Assembly: GCA_002408345.1 (NCBI GenBank)
Contig: DHRX01000078.1
Span: forward strand, 1-6,499
Direction: 5' to 3'
DNA: 6,499 nucleotides
Source: Firmicutes bacterium UBA5301
GTDB taxonomy: Bacteria > Bacillota > UBA5301
Shown: one piece after another, positions 1 to 5,647 of the stretch
Numbering within the stretch: position 1 is the stretch's first letter
Layout of the letters: each line of letters starts with the position of its first letter
Notes under the pieces: generated by a model
What the model was told of the DNA's origin: nothing
The model's input: only the letters and a program-made list of their open reading frames with translations
Databases searched by the model: none
Program-made: the position numbers and the translations under genes

Positions 1-615
1 CCGACTAGAGCGAATAAGTACCCCTTTAAGCACCCCTCGCTTTGTTTTCCGATCATAAGGGGCTAAACCTAATTCGCGCAGTAGCTGCCCTAAAATAGTA
101 ATAACCCTATTATGAGGTGCTTGCTGTAGACGACAACCTTCTGCTGGTACCGCCACCACTTGGTGGCTGGCGCTCTGATAAAATCCTAGTACTACCGACC
201 CGTCCTGGGAGCCCACATGATACTCCGACTTATTACGATAATAATTTGGTGGCTCCATACCTAGTACCGGATTTACTTCTATTTCACCCAATCTCCCGAT
301 CCGACGTAGCGCTTGATAGACCTGGTTACGTTTCCACTCTAACTGAGCTGGATAGCGGAAGTTTCTTAGCTGACAGCCTCCACAAACATCCATTATAGGG
401 CAATCACCAACTATTCGATCTGAACCCGACTTTAAAAGCTCCACTATTTTGGCCCGAGCATAATTTCTCTTGATATCTATAATCTCAGCCTGAACAAGAT
501 CTCCGGGAAGGGCACCCTCAACAAAAACAGTTAAACCAGTTAGCCTTCCTACCCCTTCCCCTTGGTGGTTCAGATCAGCAATATTAAGTTGATATTGTTG
601 CCCTATTTCAACCAT
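1..615 (-). CDS. rlmD: TrmA/RlmD-family 23S rRNA (uracil-C5)-methyltransferase, N-terminal part (truncated by window edge)
   Basis: The frame is open from an ATG at 613-615 to base 1 without a stop, giving 205 residues of a protein that continues outside the window. Residues 1-60 look like a TRAM RNA-binding domain (IADLNHQGEGVGRL, then VFVEGALPGDLV). They are followed by the 4Fe-4S cysteine pattern of RumA/RlmD enzymes: C72-x5-C78-GG-C81 and a distant C161. The stretch around 125-132 (YYRNKSEY) matches the conserved YRNK segment of the family. The SAM-binding catalytic domain lies beyond the edge. Family members methylate C5 of uracil in 23S rRNA (U1939, or U747 plus U1939 in Gram-positive RlmCD) using SAM, in the cytoplasm. 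Specificity cannot be decided from this half. The start is supported by a G-rich Shine-Dalgarno (AGGGGG) about 9 nt upstream. It lies 36 bp after the toxin gene with no terminator between, so read-through from the toxin-antitoxin promoter is likely. Family assignment is firm; the symbol is less so. Confidence 0.88.
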   Translation of the reverse strand, partial: MVEIGQQYQLNIADLNHQGEGVGRLTGLTVFVEGALPGDLVQAEIIDIKRNYARAKIVELLKSGSDRIVGDCPIMDVCGGCQLRNFRYPAQLEWKRNQVYQALRRIGRLGEIEVNPVLGMEPPNYYRNKSEYHVGSQDGSVVLGFYQSASHQVVAVPAEGCRLQQAPHNRVITILGQLLRELGLAPYDRKTKRGVLKGVLIRSSR

Positions 616-651
616 AAAGTAGCCCCCTATCACTACCTCAAATTTCTCATT

Positions 652-969
652 TTACCGCACTAACCACCTATAATCCTGTCTGCAATCAACAATATAGTCA
701 ACGTATACCGTTTGATCTTTGATCTGATATAAAATTAGATACCATTTTTCCACAAACATCTTGCGATATTTATTCGGCGGAATAAAGTCAGTCTCCAAAA
801 ACGGAAAACGCTCCGCCATGGTAGCTAGGGAACGAATCGCATCCAAGAGATCCTTTTTTATTCTACGTGCAGCAGTTGGATTTTTCTGTGCTAGAAACCG
901 AACATGGCTCGCCAGCATCTGACGGGAACGATCGGAAACAATCACCTTATATTGAGGATTCTTTTCCAT
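652..969 (-). CDS. Type II toxin-antitoxin system, RelE/ParE-family toxin
   Basis: A 105-residue basic protein with the RelE/ParE layout: a beta strand (YKVIVSDRS, about 7-15), two helices rich in Arg/Lys (17-55), then a beta sheet containing KYRKMFVEKWYLILYQI (68-84) and the C-terminal strand VYVDYIVDCRQDYRWL (88-103). This C-terminal signature is typical of Firmicute members. Known relatives either cleave mRNA at the ribosome (RelE/YoeB) or poison gyrase (ParE). Which applies here cannot be told, so the target is left open. I chose the ATG at 967-969 over the upstream ATG at 1032 because the extra 21 residues do not look like family sequence, the upstream start would overlap the antitoxin by 86 nt, and GAGGTG sits just before 969. 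The chosen start gives a 23-nt overlap with the antitoxin gene, suggesting translational coupling. Confidence 0.9.
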   Translation of the reverse strand: MEKNPQYKVIVSDRSRQMLASHVRFLAQKNPTAARRIKKDLLDAIRSLATMAERFPFLETDFIPPNKYRKMFVEKWYLILYQIKDQTVYVDYIVDCRQDYRWLVR

Positions 970-1237
970 GTTCCACCTCGTCAATAATGCGTTCCAAATA
1001 GTTGTCCAGTTCATCTGGGGTACTTCCCACACGACCAGCTAAACGCTCTTCCTCAACAGCCAACAGTTCTTCCCGCAACTTTAGCATTTTTTCCCGACGA
1101 GTAAACGCTTCTATATCCATAACTACAAGATCGCCCTCGCCGTTTTTAGTAAGATATACTGGTTCGCCAGAGGATTTACATAAAGCTGCAATTTCGTTAT
1201 AATTCTGTCTAATACTCGCAGACGGTTTAATATGCAT
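947..1237 (-). CDS. Type II toxin-antitoxin system, Phd/YefM-family antitoxin
   Basis: A 96-residue protein with the Phd/YefM N-terminal DNA-binding domain. The segment at about 6-46 (SASIRQNYNEIAALCKSSGE, then PVYLTKNGEGDLVVMDIEAF) contains the family hallmark 'PV.LTKNG.GD.VVM'. The remainder (50-96) is charged and predicted helical (EELLAVEEERLAG, DELDNYLERIIDEVEHG), as expected of the flexible tail that wraps around and neutralises the toxin. Phd/YefM proteins also bind their own promoter, alone and better with the toxin. The ATG at 1235-1237 is preceded by AAGGAG with 8-nt spacing. It is the first gene of the operon, with its own promoter and a possible operator directly upstream, and overlaps the toxin gene by 23 nt in the classic antitoxin-first order. 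Confidence 0.93.
   Translation of the reverse strand: MHIKPSASIRQNYNEIAALCKSSGEPVYLTKNGEGDLVVMDIEAFTRREKMLKLREELLAVEEERLAGRVGSTPDELDNYLERIIDEVEHGKESSI
970..979 (-). promoter_or_regulatory. Ribosome binding site of the toxin gene, inside the antitoxin coding region
   Basis: On the minus strand CGAGGTGGAAC immediately precedes the ATG at 967-969. The GAGG core is about 6 nt from the start. It decides the toxin start in favour of 969 and lies within antitoxin codons, which ties toxin translation to antitoxin translation. Confidence 0.65.
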
Positions 1238-1250
1238 TATATCAGCTCCT

Positions 1251-1271
1251 TATAGTAATATTCTAACTATA
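1251..1271. promoter_or_regulatory. Possible antitoxin operator (inverted repeat)
   Basis: TATAGT (1251-1256) and ACTATA (1266-1271) form a perfect 6-bp inverted repeat with a 9-bp spacer. It touches the -10 box and covers the predicted transcription start and early leader of the antitoxin gene, the usual place for Phd/YefM autorepression. The half-sites are A+T-rich, so chance symmetry is possible. The role is inferred from position. Confidence 0.4.
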
Positions 1272-1299
1272 TTATACCCATTTCATGCTATGTGTTCAA
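1271..1299 (-). promoter_or_regulatory. Sigma-A-type promoter of the toxin-antitoxin operon
   Basis: On the minus strand TTGAAC (complement of 1294-1299) is followed after exactly 17 bp by a perfect TATAAT (complement of 1271-1276). This places transcription start near 1264, about 27 nt upstream of the antitoxin ATG. It is the best promoter match in the window and starts right after the terminator of the upstream cytochrome gene. Confidence 0.82.
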
Positions 1300-1300
1300 C

Positions 1301-1342
1301 AAATAAAAAACTCGTGGCACACGCAAAAACGCATACCACGAG
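1301..1342 (-). terminator. Rho-independent terminator of the nonaheme cytochrome gene
   Basis: On the minus strand CTCGTGG (1342-1336) pairs with CCACGAG (1317-1311), a 7-bp stem with an 18-nt loop. It is followed at once by TTTTTTATTT (1310-1301). The hairpin begins 26 bp past the cytochrome stop codon. The plus strand has only a short CTTTT after the hairpin, so activity in that direction is doubtful. Confidence 0.85.
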
Positions 1343-1368
1343 CTTTTATCGCTTACCTTAATGATACT

Positions 1369-3633
1369 TTAGTAGAGAGCCTTTACCGCATTGATCGAAT
1401 CCTCTAACAACTGACGAATGTATTCATAGTTGTGGACACCCCAGCTCCGATCATTTTTAACTAATTTATAGTTGGTATAGGCATTCTCCAGAACTAACTG
1501 TGAATCCTGATCAAAAGGTAGGGTACCGCCACGGTGGCAGGTAGCACACTTATCCCCCGGCTTATAGTCCGGTAATATTCCGCTATTTCGCTCCCGTAAC
1601 AATTGGCCTAGCTCTTCCCAAAGCGCTTTGATCTCTGTTTGCCGGCCATTGATATCGAAGGTAGTCGTATCTGGATGGCACTTTTGACAGGCCGCGGTAT
1701 TCATGATGTCATCAGCAGTACTAAGCTGTCCATCGGAACCTGCATCTCGCATCCGTAGCGTATGACCACCTAAGATAGTTACCCCGTTCTGGTCTACGGT
1801 AGGAATATCGGTATTCATATGGCAGAGAATACATTTATCTTCGTTATTGTGCGGGCTCCGCCGATTATATTTTTCTCCGGGATATTCGTAGGCAGAGCCC
1901 ATTTCACCGGCAATCCCCTCTAAAAGGACATTTTGCCATTTTTCCTCATGGCAAGAGCCACAAAGCTGAGACTGTGGTGCCCTGAGACCGGTTACGTTCT
2001 CTGACGAATACTGGTGGGGATCATGGCAGACCTGGCAAGCAATGCCTTCCCCGGCTGGCTCCGGCAGTTTACTGAAATCAAAGAAAAGCGGACCATTTGG
2101 AAACAGTGGTTTCTTAAACTGGACATCACCAAAACCAACACCCCGCTCCTGGGCTGTGGCCATGGCATCTGCAAACCCCTGAGGATAGTGGCACTTAGCG
2201 CAGCTTAAGAGCAACGGATCAGCAATCTCGTAGCGTCCAAAGGCATAGCCGTCGGCGTGCCGTGACTTCTCCCAGTCGCTGTATTCAGTATGGCATTGGC
2301 CACATAACGCAGCTTCATAAGAAACCGTGATAGTCTGGCGTTTAGCCTCAGCGCTCTCAGCCTCTATATGTAGGTAACCCGGTCCATGGCAAGCTTGGCA
2401 CGACATACTGCCGCTAGTTTGAACATCCTGGTGGCAAGTTTGGCAGGTCGCATCGCTTACCACCTGGTCCGGACTCAAAACTGTAATCTTCAGGGTCCCC
2501 GGTTCGCTCCGGAGGTTACCATGGGGATCACGATCATCGACCCAAAGGGTTGCTAGATACGTTCCTGGCTGTTTCGCTACAAACCAGGGGTACTGGACCT
2601 GTGTTGGTTGACCAGCTTCATCGGCTAAAAGCGCTGTAGTCACATCTTTTTTATTTCCGTTAGAGTCTACATACTCCAACTTCCAAGTCCAGCCAAACTG
2701 CCTTTGCCGGAAATCGTCATTTTTCCCATAGATATCAGGTTCACGCCCACCAGGGTTATACAACTCTGGCGAAGGCATATTCTGATCCAAAGCCCATCCA
2801 GCTAGAAAAACCTTATCCCCCGCCATCACCGTAGGTAATCCAGAACCTTGCTTGAGCTTGCCTGAAGGGGTCTTCATTGGCGGTTCTGGACCAGCAATCA
2901 CTTTCGGTAACGCTTCCGGCGGAACATTAACCGCTTCTACCACCAACTGGGCCTCGCTCTCTGCTTCAGAGAAACCATTTTTGAGGAATAGGCTCACCGT
3001 AAACTTCCCTGGTTTCGGTGGCTGGAAAGTAAAGTCTAGTGGTGAACTACCGGGAATCGGTGAGGGGTCTAATTGTAGGGGCTGAGCTGGTACAGCATAG
3101 GGATCATTAACGATCTGCCCATCCTCATCCCTAATTTCCCAGCGGATCCCTTCCCTGGCAATATTTTGAGAATCACCAGCATCAAAGTATACTGTAGTGT
3201 TATAAGGAATGGGACCTTTAGGCGGTCCCCCCCGGCCACCTGGCTTCAGTACAGCTACCGATGGGCCCTGCGGTTCTGGGAAGAGAGCAACAGAAACCAT
3301 TGCTTTCCCACTAGCGGGAACCATCACCTGCTGGGTATAATCGGCAAAACCCGGAGCAGAAAAGGTCACCTGGTAAACCCCTGGGGGTACAACTAGCTTA
3401 TACTGTCCTCTTCTATCAGTAGTCGTTGAGTACCCACCTACATCAGTAGTAACCTTGGCCCGGGGAATACCCGGTAAGGAAAAGGGTGTCTCCCCCTTGA
3501 GAGCGGTAACTTCCCCGACAATACCGGTCTCGTTAGTAGCATCAGGAGCTACTCCTAAAAGTAAGCCGGTTAAGACTACCAGGAGAACAATAAGATAAGG
3601 CCAGTACCTCTTGGGAGCTAGCGCTGGTAACAT
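1369..3633 (-). CDS. Membrane-anchored or secreted nonaheme c-type cytochrome with N-terminal beta-domain stalk
   Basis: A 754-residue protein in four parts. Residues 12-29 are a hydrophobic segment after K8/R9, either a signal anchor or a Sec signal peptide without an obvious cleavage site. Residues 37-118 resemble a carboxypeptidase-regulatory-like beta domain (TDRRGQYKLVVPPGVYQV). Residues 124-388 look like two PKD/Ig-like domains (PPKPGKFTVSLFLKNG; AKQPGTYLATLWVDD). Residues 397-700 carry nine CxxCH heme c sites starting at C397, 412, 444, 478, 533, 558, 601, 649 and 696. The tail (W731-GVHNYEYIRQLLEDS) resembles the C-terminal helix of NrfA/OTR/HAO-type multiheme proteins. The heme count and tail recall OcwA, the nonaheme surface reductase of Thermincola, but the long stalk is extra and orthology is not shown. 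The likely role is respiratory electron transfer or terminal reduction outside the membrane; the substrate is unknown. The ATG has GGAGG 7 nt upstream. It is divergent from the LiaF-like gene and followed by a terminator, so probably monocistronic. Confidence 0.9.
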   Translation of the reverse strand: MLPALAPKRYWPYLIVLLVVLTGLLLGVAPDATNETGIVGEVTALKGETPFSLPGIPRAKVTTDVGGYSTTTDRRGQYKLVVPPGVYQVTFSAPGFADYTQQVMVPASGKAMVSVALFPEPQGPSVAVLKPGGRGGPPKGPIPYNTTVYFDAGDSQNIAREGIRWEIRDEDGQIVNDPYAVPAQPLQLDPSPIPGSSPLDFTFQPPKPGKFTVSLFLKNGFSEAESEAQLVVEAVNVPPEALPKVIAGPEPPMKTPSGKLKQGSGLPTVMAGDKVFLAGWALDQNMPSPELYNPGGREPDIYGKNDDFRQRQFGWTWKLEYVDSNGNKKDVTTALLADEAGQPTQVQYPWFVAKQPGTYLATLWVDDRDPHGNLRSEPGTLKITVLSPDQVVSDATCQTCHQDVQTSGSMSCQACHGPGYLHIEAESAEAKRQTITVSYEAALCGQCHTEYSDWEKSRHADGYAFGRYEIADPLLLSCAKCHYPQGFADAMATAQERGVGFGDVQFKKPLFPNGPLFFDFSKLPEPAGEGIACQVCHDPHQYSSENVTGLRAPQSQLCGSCHEEKWQNVLLEGIAGEMGSAYEYPGEKYNRRSPHNNEDKCILCHMNTDIPTVDQNGVTILGGHTLRMRDAGSDGQLSTADDIMNTAACQKCHPDTTTFDINGRQTEIKALWEELGQLLRERNSGILPDYKPGDKCATCHRGGTLPFDQDSQLVLENAYTNYKLVKNDRSWGVHNYEYIRQLLEDSINAVKALY

Positions 3634-3786
3634 TAAAACACCTCCACGTTATAATAATCCTTCGCTTATAAATATTACCTACTTAGTTCGTTTTCTCCTG
3701 CCCTGTTAATATCTTTATTGCTAAACAGGATTTTTCCAAAAAATGCGTAACTCTAACCGTAATTACACTAGATATGGGGGTTAAAC
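3634..3786. other. Divergent intergenic region between the nonaheme cytochrome and LiaF-like genes
   Basis: These 153 A+T-rich bases must hold the promoters of both divergent genes. I found no convincing -35/-10 pair on either strand; TATAAG and TAATAT on the minus strand and TACACT on the plus strand lack a matching -35. Firm signals are the GGAGGTG Shine-Dalgarno of the cytochrome (complement of about 3639-3645) and a GGGGG stretch at 3776-3780 before the LiaF-like start. Weak core promoters could mean activator dependence or an alternative sigma factor. Confidence 0.5.
3702..3729. promoter_or_regulatory. Inverted repeat, possible shared operator
   Basis: CCTGTT (3702-3707) and AACAGG (3724-3729) form a perfect 6-bp dyad with 16 bp between, in the middle of the divergent intergenic region. 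On the plus strand it is followed by ATTTTT, which gives a weak terminator-like look, but there is no upstream plus-strand gene to terminate. A protein-binding site serving both genes is the more likely reading, though unproven. Confidence 0.35.
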
Positions 3787-4311
3787 ATGCGTCTCTTCCA
3801 GGAATCCTTTTTAGGTATTCTATTAATAATTATTGGCAGTCTCTATCTCCTCCGTTACTACCTACACTGGAACATATCAGTTATCCGAGTTACCGTTGGG
3901 GTCATGCTCATATTAGCAGGGCTCTCAGCTATATTTGGTAGCTTTGGCTCAGAAAAAGATATCATCTTTGATAACAAAATTATCAAACCAGAGCAGCCTC
4001 AAGGAGAATATAATATAATTTTTAGTTCTGGTATCATTGACTTATCCAACCTAAGCCTGGAACAAGTCCCACGACAGGTCGAAATTAATACAATCTTTGG
4101 CCGCGGTGAATTGCTACTCTCAGCTGACTTACCGGTCTTAATTGAAGCGAGCAGTGCTTTCGGTTCAGTCCAGTTACCCAACGCAACCGGCGTAGTTTTC
4201 GGAGAATCCTCCTTTTTTACCCCAGCATACCAAGCTGACCACCCTTATTTACTAATCAAAGTTAACGTGGTCTTTGGCAATCTTGTCGTAAAAGTACAGC
4301 CCCTCCCATAA
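3787..4311 (+). CDS. LiaF-like two-TM membrane protein with beta-rich C-terminal domain
   Basis: A 174-residue protein. Residues 8-26 and 30-53 form two transmembrane helices in a hairpin (FLGILLIIIGSLYLL; VIRVTVGVMLILAGLSAIFG). The rest (about 58-174) is a beta-rich domain with recurring hydrophobic-x-FG units: IIFSSG at 77, TIFGRG at 102, SAFGSV at 123, VVFGES at 137 and VVFGNL at 161. This layout matches the LiaF-like (cell-wall-active antibiotic response, DUF2154-type) family. B. subtilis LiaF is a negative regulator of the LiaRS envelope-stress system, but no LiaR or LiaS is present here, so that role cannot be assumed. The ATG at 3787 is preceded by GGGGG rather than a full GGAGG, suggesting modest translation. 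It is the only gene on the plus strand, divergent from one cytochrome and convergent with the other. Its last codons lie within a terminator hairpin. Confidence 0.78.
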   Translation: MRLFQESFLGILLIIIGSLYLLRYYLHWNISVIRVTVGVMLILAGLSAIFGSFGSEKDIIFDNKIIKPEQPQGEYNIIFSSGIIDLSNLSLEQVPRQVEINTIFGRGELLLSADLPVLIEASSAFGSVQLPNATGVVFGESSFFTPAYQADHPYLLIKVNVVFGNLVVKVQPLP

Positions 4312-4325
4312 TGGAAGGGGCTGTA
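4291..4325. terminator. Shared terminator hairpin between convergent genes
   Basis: TACAGCCCCT (4295-4304) pairs perfectly with AGGGGCTGTA (4316-4325); one C/A mismatch and three more pairs (4306-4308 with 4312-4314) tighten the loop. On the minus strand it is followed by CTTTTA, ending the undecaheme cytochrome transcript about 22 bp past its stop. On the plus strand only TAGAGTTCTT follows, a poor T-tract. The TAA of the LiaF-like gene (4309-4311) sits in the loop. Confidence 0.75.
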
Positions 4326-4347
4326 TAGAGTTCTTACCACCTGACAA

Positions 4348-5568
4348 TTACTTGAGAGCTTTTGGCATTTTCTCTGCTGGTACTAGATATTTTGCTTCAA
4401 TACCGGGGAAAGTTAAGTCTTCGTACTTGAGGAAGAGATCCCCAGCCTGACTATGATCGTTAGTATGACATCTGGCACAGAAATCTTTAGTACCTTGGAC
4501 CGGTTGGATAGTATGTGGTGGGTCCTGAACCCAAGTAGATTTTGTTTCTAATTCTGCCATGTCGAACACTGGATCGTCCCCATACATGTTGGGACCTAAT
4601 GGTAGGGATGTAAAGGTATCAATCTTACCATCTTCACCCATACCGAGCTTAACGGTATTCACCATTTCTAGCGGATCACCGTAGTGACAATTTTTGCAGC
4701 TACCATAGATACCAGCATGGCAAGCTTCGCAGGTTAAAGTATCCATATGTTTCGGCATATGGGCAACACCTTTAAGGTTGGTATGGCAATCAACACAAGC
4801 TACTGCTTTACCGTTGGCTCCGATAGTCTCATAGACCTTGCCATCACCATGCATTTCAGCATTGGTGCTGTGACAATCGGCACAACCCATACCCCTTGTA
4901 TAGTGAATATCTGGTTTTACTTCTTGCCCATCCCCAATATCATGGAGACCCATAAATTGTGGTCCAATGGTGTCATGACACCAAGCACAAGTAACATCAT
5001 TATGTTCCTGTGTAGTATTGCTAACGAACATATGCCCAGCTAAAAATCCTCCACCATTAGCTGTCGGCTCGCTAACGTGGCACTGACCACAAGTAGCATG
5101 ACAATCATAGCAACTGTCTTCAGAGTAGAAAACATCTTTAGCCATTTGTGGACCGTCCTCAACTTTAGAAAGACGGGTAGTCAGTATATTCAAAATGCCC
5201 ACACCAGTATAGTGGAATGACTTCTCAAAATTCCTAGTCTGCTTGCTGTGACATTTACCACACGCTGCTTGACCGGCATCCCCATCAGTTGGATCACTAT
5301 TTAACCCTTGGTGAGCAGCAATTTTTCCGCTCCCATCTGGGTTCCCCCCGTGGCAAGAAACACAAGGCCTTCTGCCGTGGACTGATTTTAGAAACTCCTC
5401 AGATACTAAGTAGTTAGTTGCAACAACACCATCACTCTTGGCTGCTTCAAGAGCTTTAGCATCTGTATGACAAGCAACACACGCGCTAGTCGATGCAGCT
5501 TGGACATAAATTCCACAAATAAGTACAGATAATAACAGCGCTGTTAGGATTACACCTGTTCTACGCAT
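4348..5568 (-). CDS. Secreted undecaheme c-type cytochrome
   Basis: A 406-residue protein with a Sec signal peptide: R2/R3, hydrophobic 5-20, probable cleavage after VQA (residue 24). It has eleven CxxCH heme c sites, starting at C30, 69, 103, 153, 160, 194, 229, 258, 280, 291 and 364. Two pairs are very tight: C153YDCH with C160GQCH, and C280EACH with C291KNCH. Twelve further histidines (64, 86, 119, 179, 189, 209, 222, 240, 270, 274, 352, 372) are enough for all hemes to be bis-His, which suits an electron-transfer wire rather than an enzyme. There is no C-terminal anchor, sortase motif or S-layer domain, so it is probably soluble outside the membrane or held by a partner. Segments such as CVSCHGGNPDG and the spacing of heme 3 to heme 5 resemble cytochromes of metal-reducing and sulfate-reducing anaerobes, but I know no named orthologue. 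Start supported by GGAGGAGG 7 nt upstream of the ATG. The AraC-type gene lies 79 bp upstream on the same strand. Confidence 0.92.
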   Translation of the reverse strand: MRRTGVILTALLLSVLICGIYVQAASTSACVACHTDAKALEAAKSDGVVATNYLVSEEFLKSVHGRRPCVSCHGGNPDGSGKIAAHQGLNSDPTDGDAGQAACGKCHSKQTRNFEKSFHYTGVGILNILTTRLSKVEDGPQMAKDVFYSEDSCYDCHATCGQCHVSEPTANGGGFLAGHMFVSNTTQEHNDVTCAWCHDTIGPQFMGLHDIGDGQEVKPDIHYTRGMGCADCHSTNAEMHGDGKVYETIGANGKAVACVDCHTNLKGVAHMPKHMDTLTCEACHAGIYGSCKNCHYGDPLEMVNTVKLGMGEDGKIDTFTSLPLGPNMYGDDPVFDMAELETKSTWVQDPPHTIQPVQGTKDFCARCHTNDHSQAGDLFLKYEDLTFPGIEAKYLVPAEKMPKALK

Positions 5569-5647
5569 AAAAAGTCCTCCTCCCTGGTTCGTCTAATTAT
5601 TGTTGTTAGTAGCGTAAACCACTATCCTCCTCTCTAAAAAGGTAAAC
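5569..5647 (-). other. Leader region between the AraC-type gene and the undecaheme cytochrome
   Basis: No stem-loop followed by a T-run is visible, so read-through from the AraC-type gene is possible. No clear -35/-10 pair was found either; TTTACG and ATAATTA are poorly spaced. The strong GGAGGAGG of the cytochrome (complement of about 5576-5583) is present, and a second GGAGG (complement of 5626-5630) lies upstream without an annotated gene. The hexamer GTTTAC occurs twice on the minus strand (5647-5642 and 5619-5614), 28 bp apart, with unknown meaning. Confidence 0.45.

Noticed and set aside
117..398. 93-codon plus-strand open frame
   Set aside because: It lies antisense inside the methyltransferase frame, which shows clear TRAM and Fe-S cysteine motifs, and its own translation resembles no protein family.
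970..1032. N-terminal extension of the toxin to an ATG at 1032
   Set aside because: The added 21 residues overlap the antitoxin gene, lack family resemblance, and a better placed Shine-Dalgarno supports the start at 969.
1002..1202. 66-codon plus-strand open frame
   Set aside because: It is the antisense shadow of the antitoxin gene, serine/arginine-rich with no ribosome binding site of note.
3702..3735. Plus-strand intrinsic terminator (CCTGTT/AACAGG followed by ATTTTT)
   Set aside because: The stem is only 6 bp with a 16-nt loop and no plus-strand gene lies upstream; a regulatory dyad is more plausible.
4747..5043. 98-codon plus-strand open frame
   Set aside because: It is antisense to the undecaheme cytochrome, whose eleven CxxCH sites fix the true frame.
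5536..5568. Lipoprotein signal (Cys18) in the undecaheme cytochrome
   Set aside because: The residues before the cysteine are V-L-I, and a lipobox needs Gly, Ala or Ser at -1; a normal signal peptidase I site after VQA fits better.
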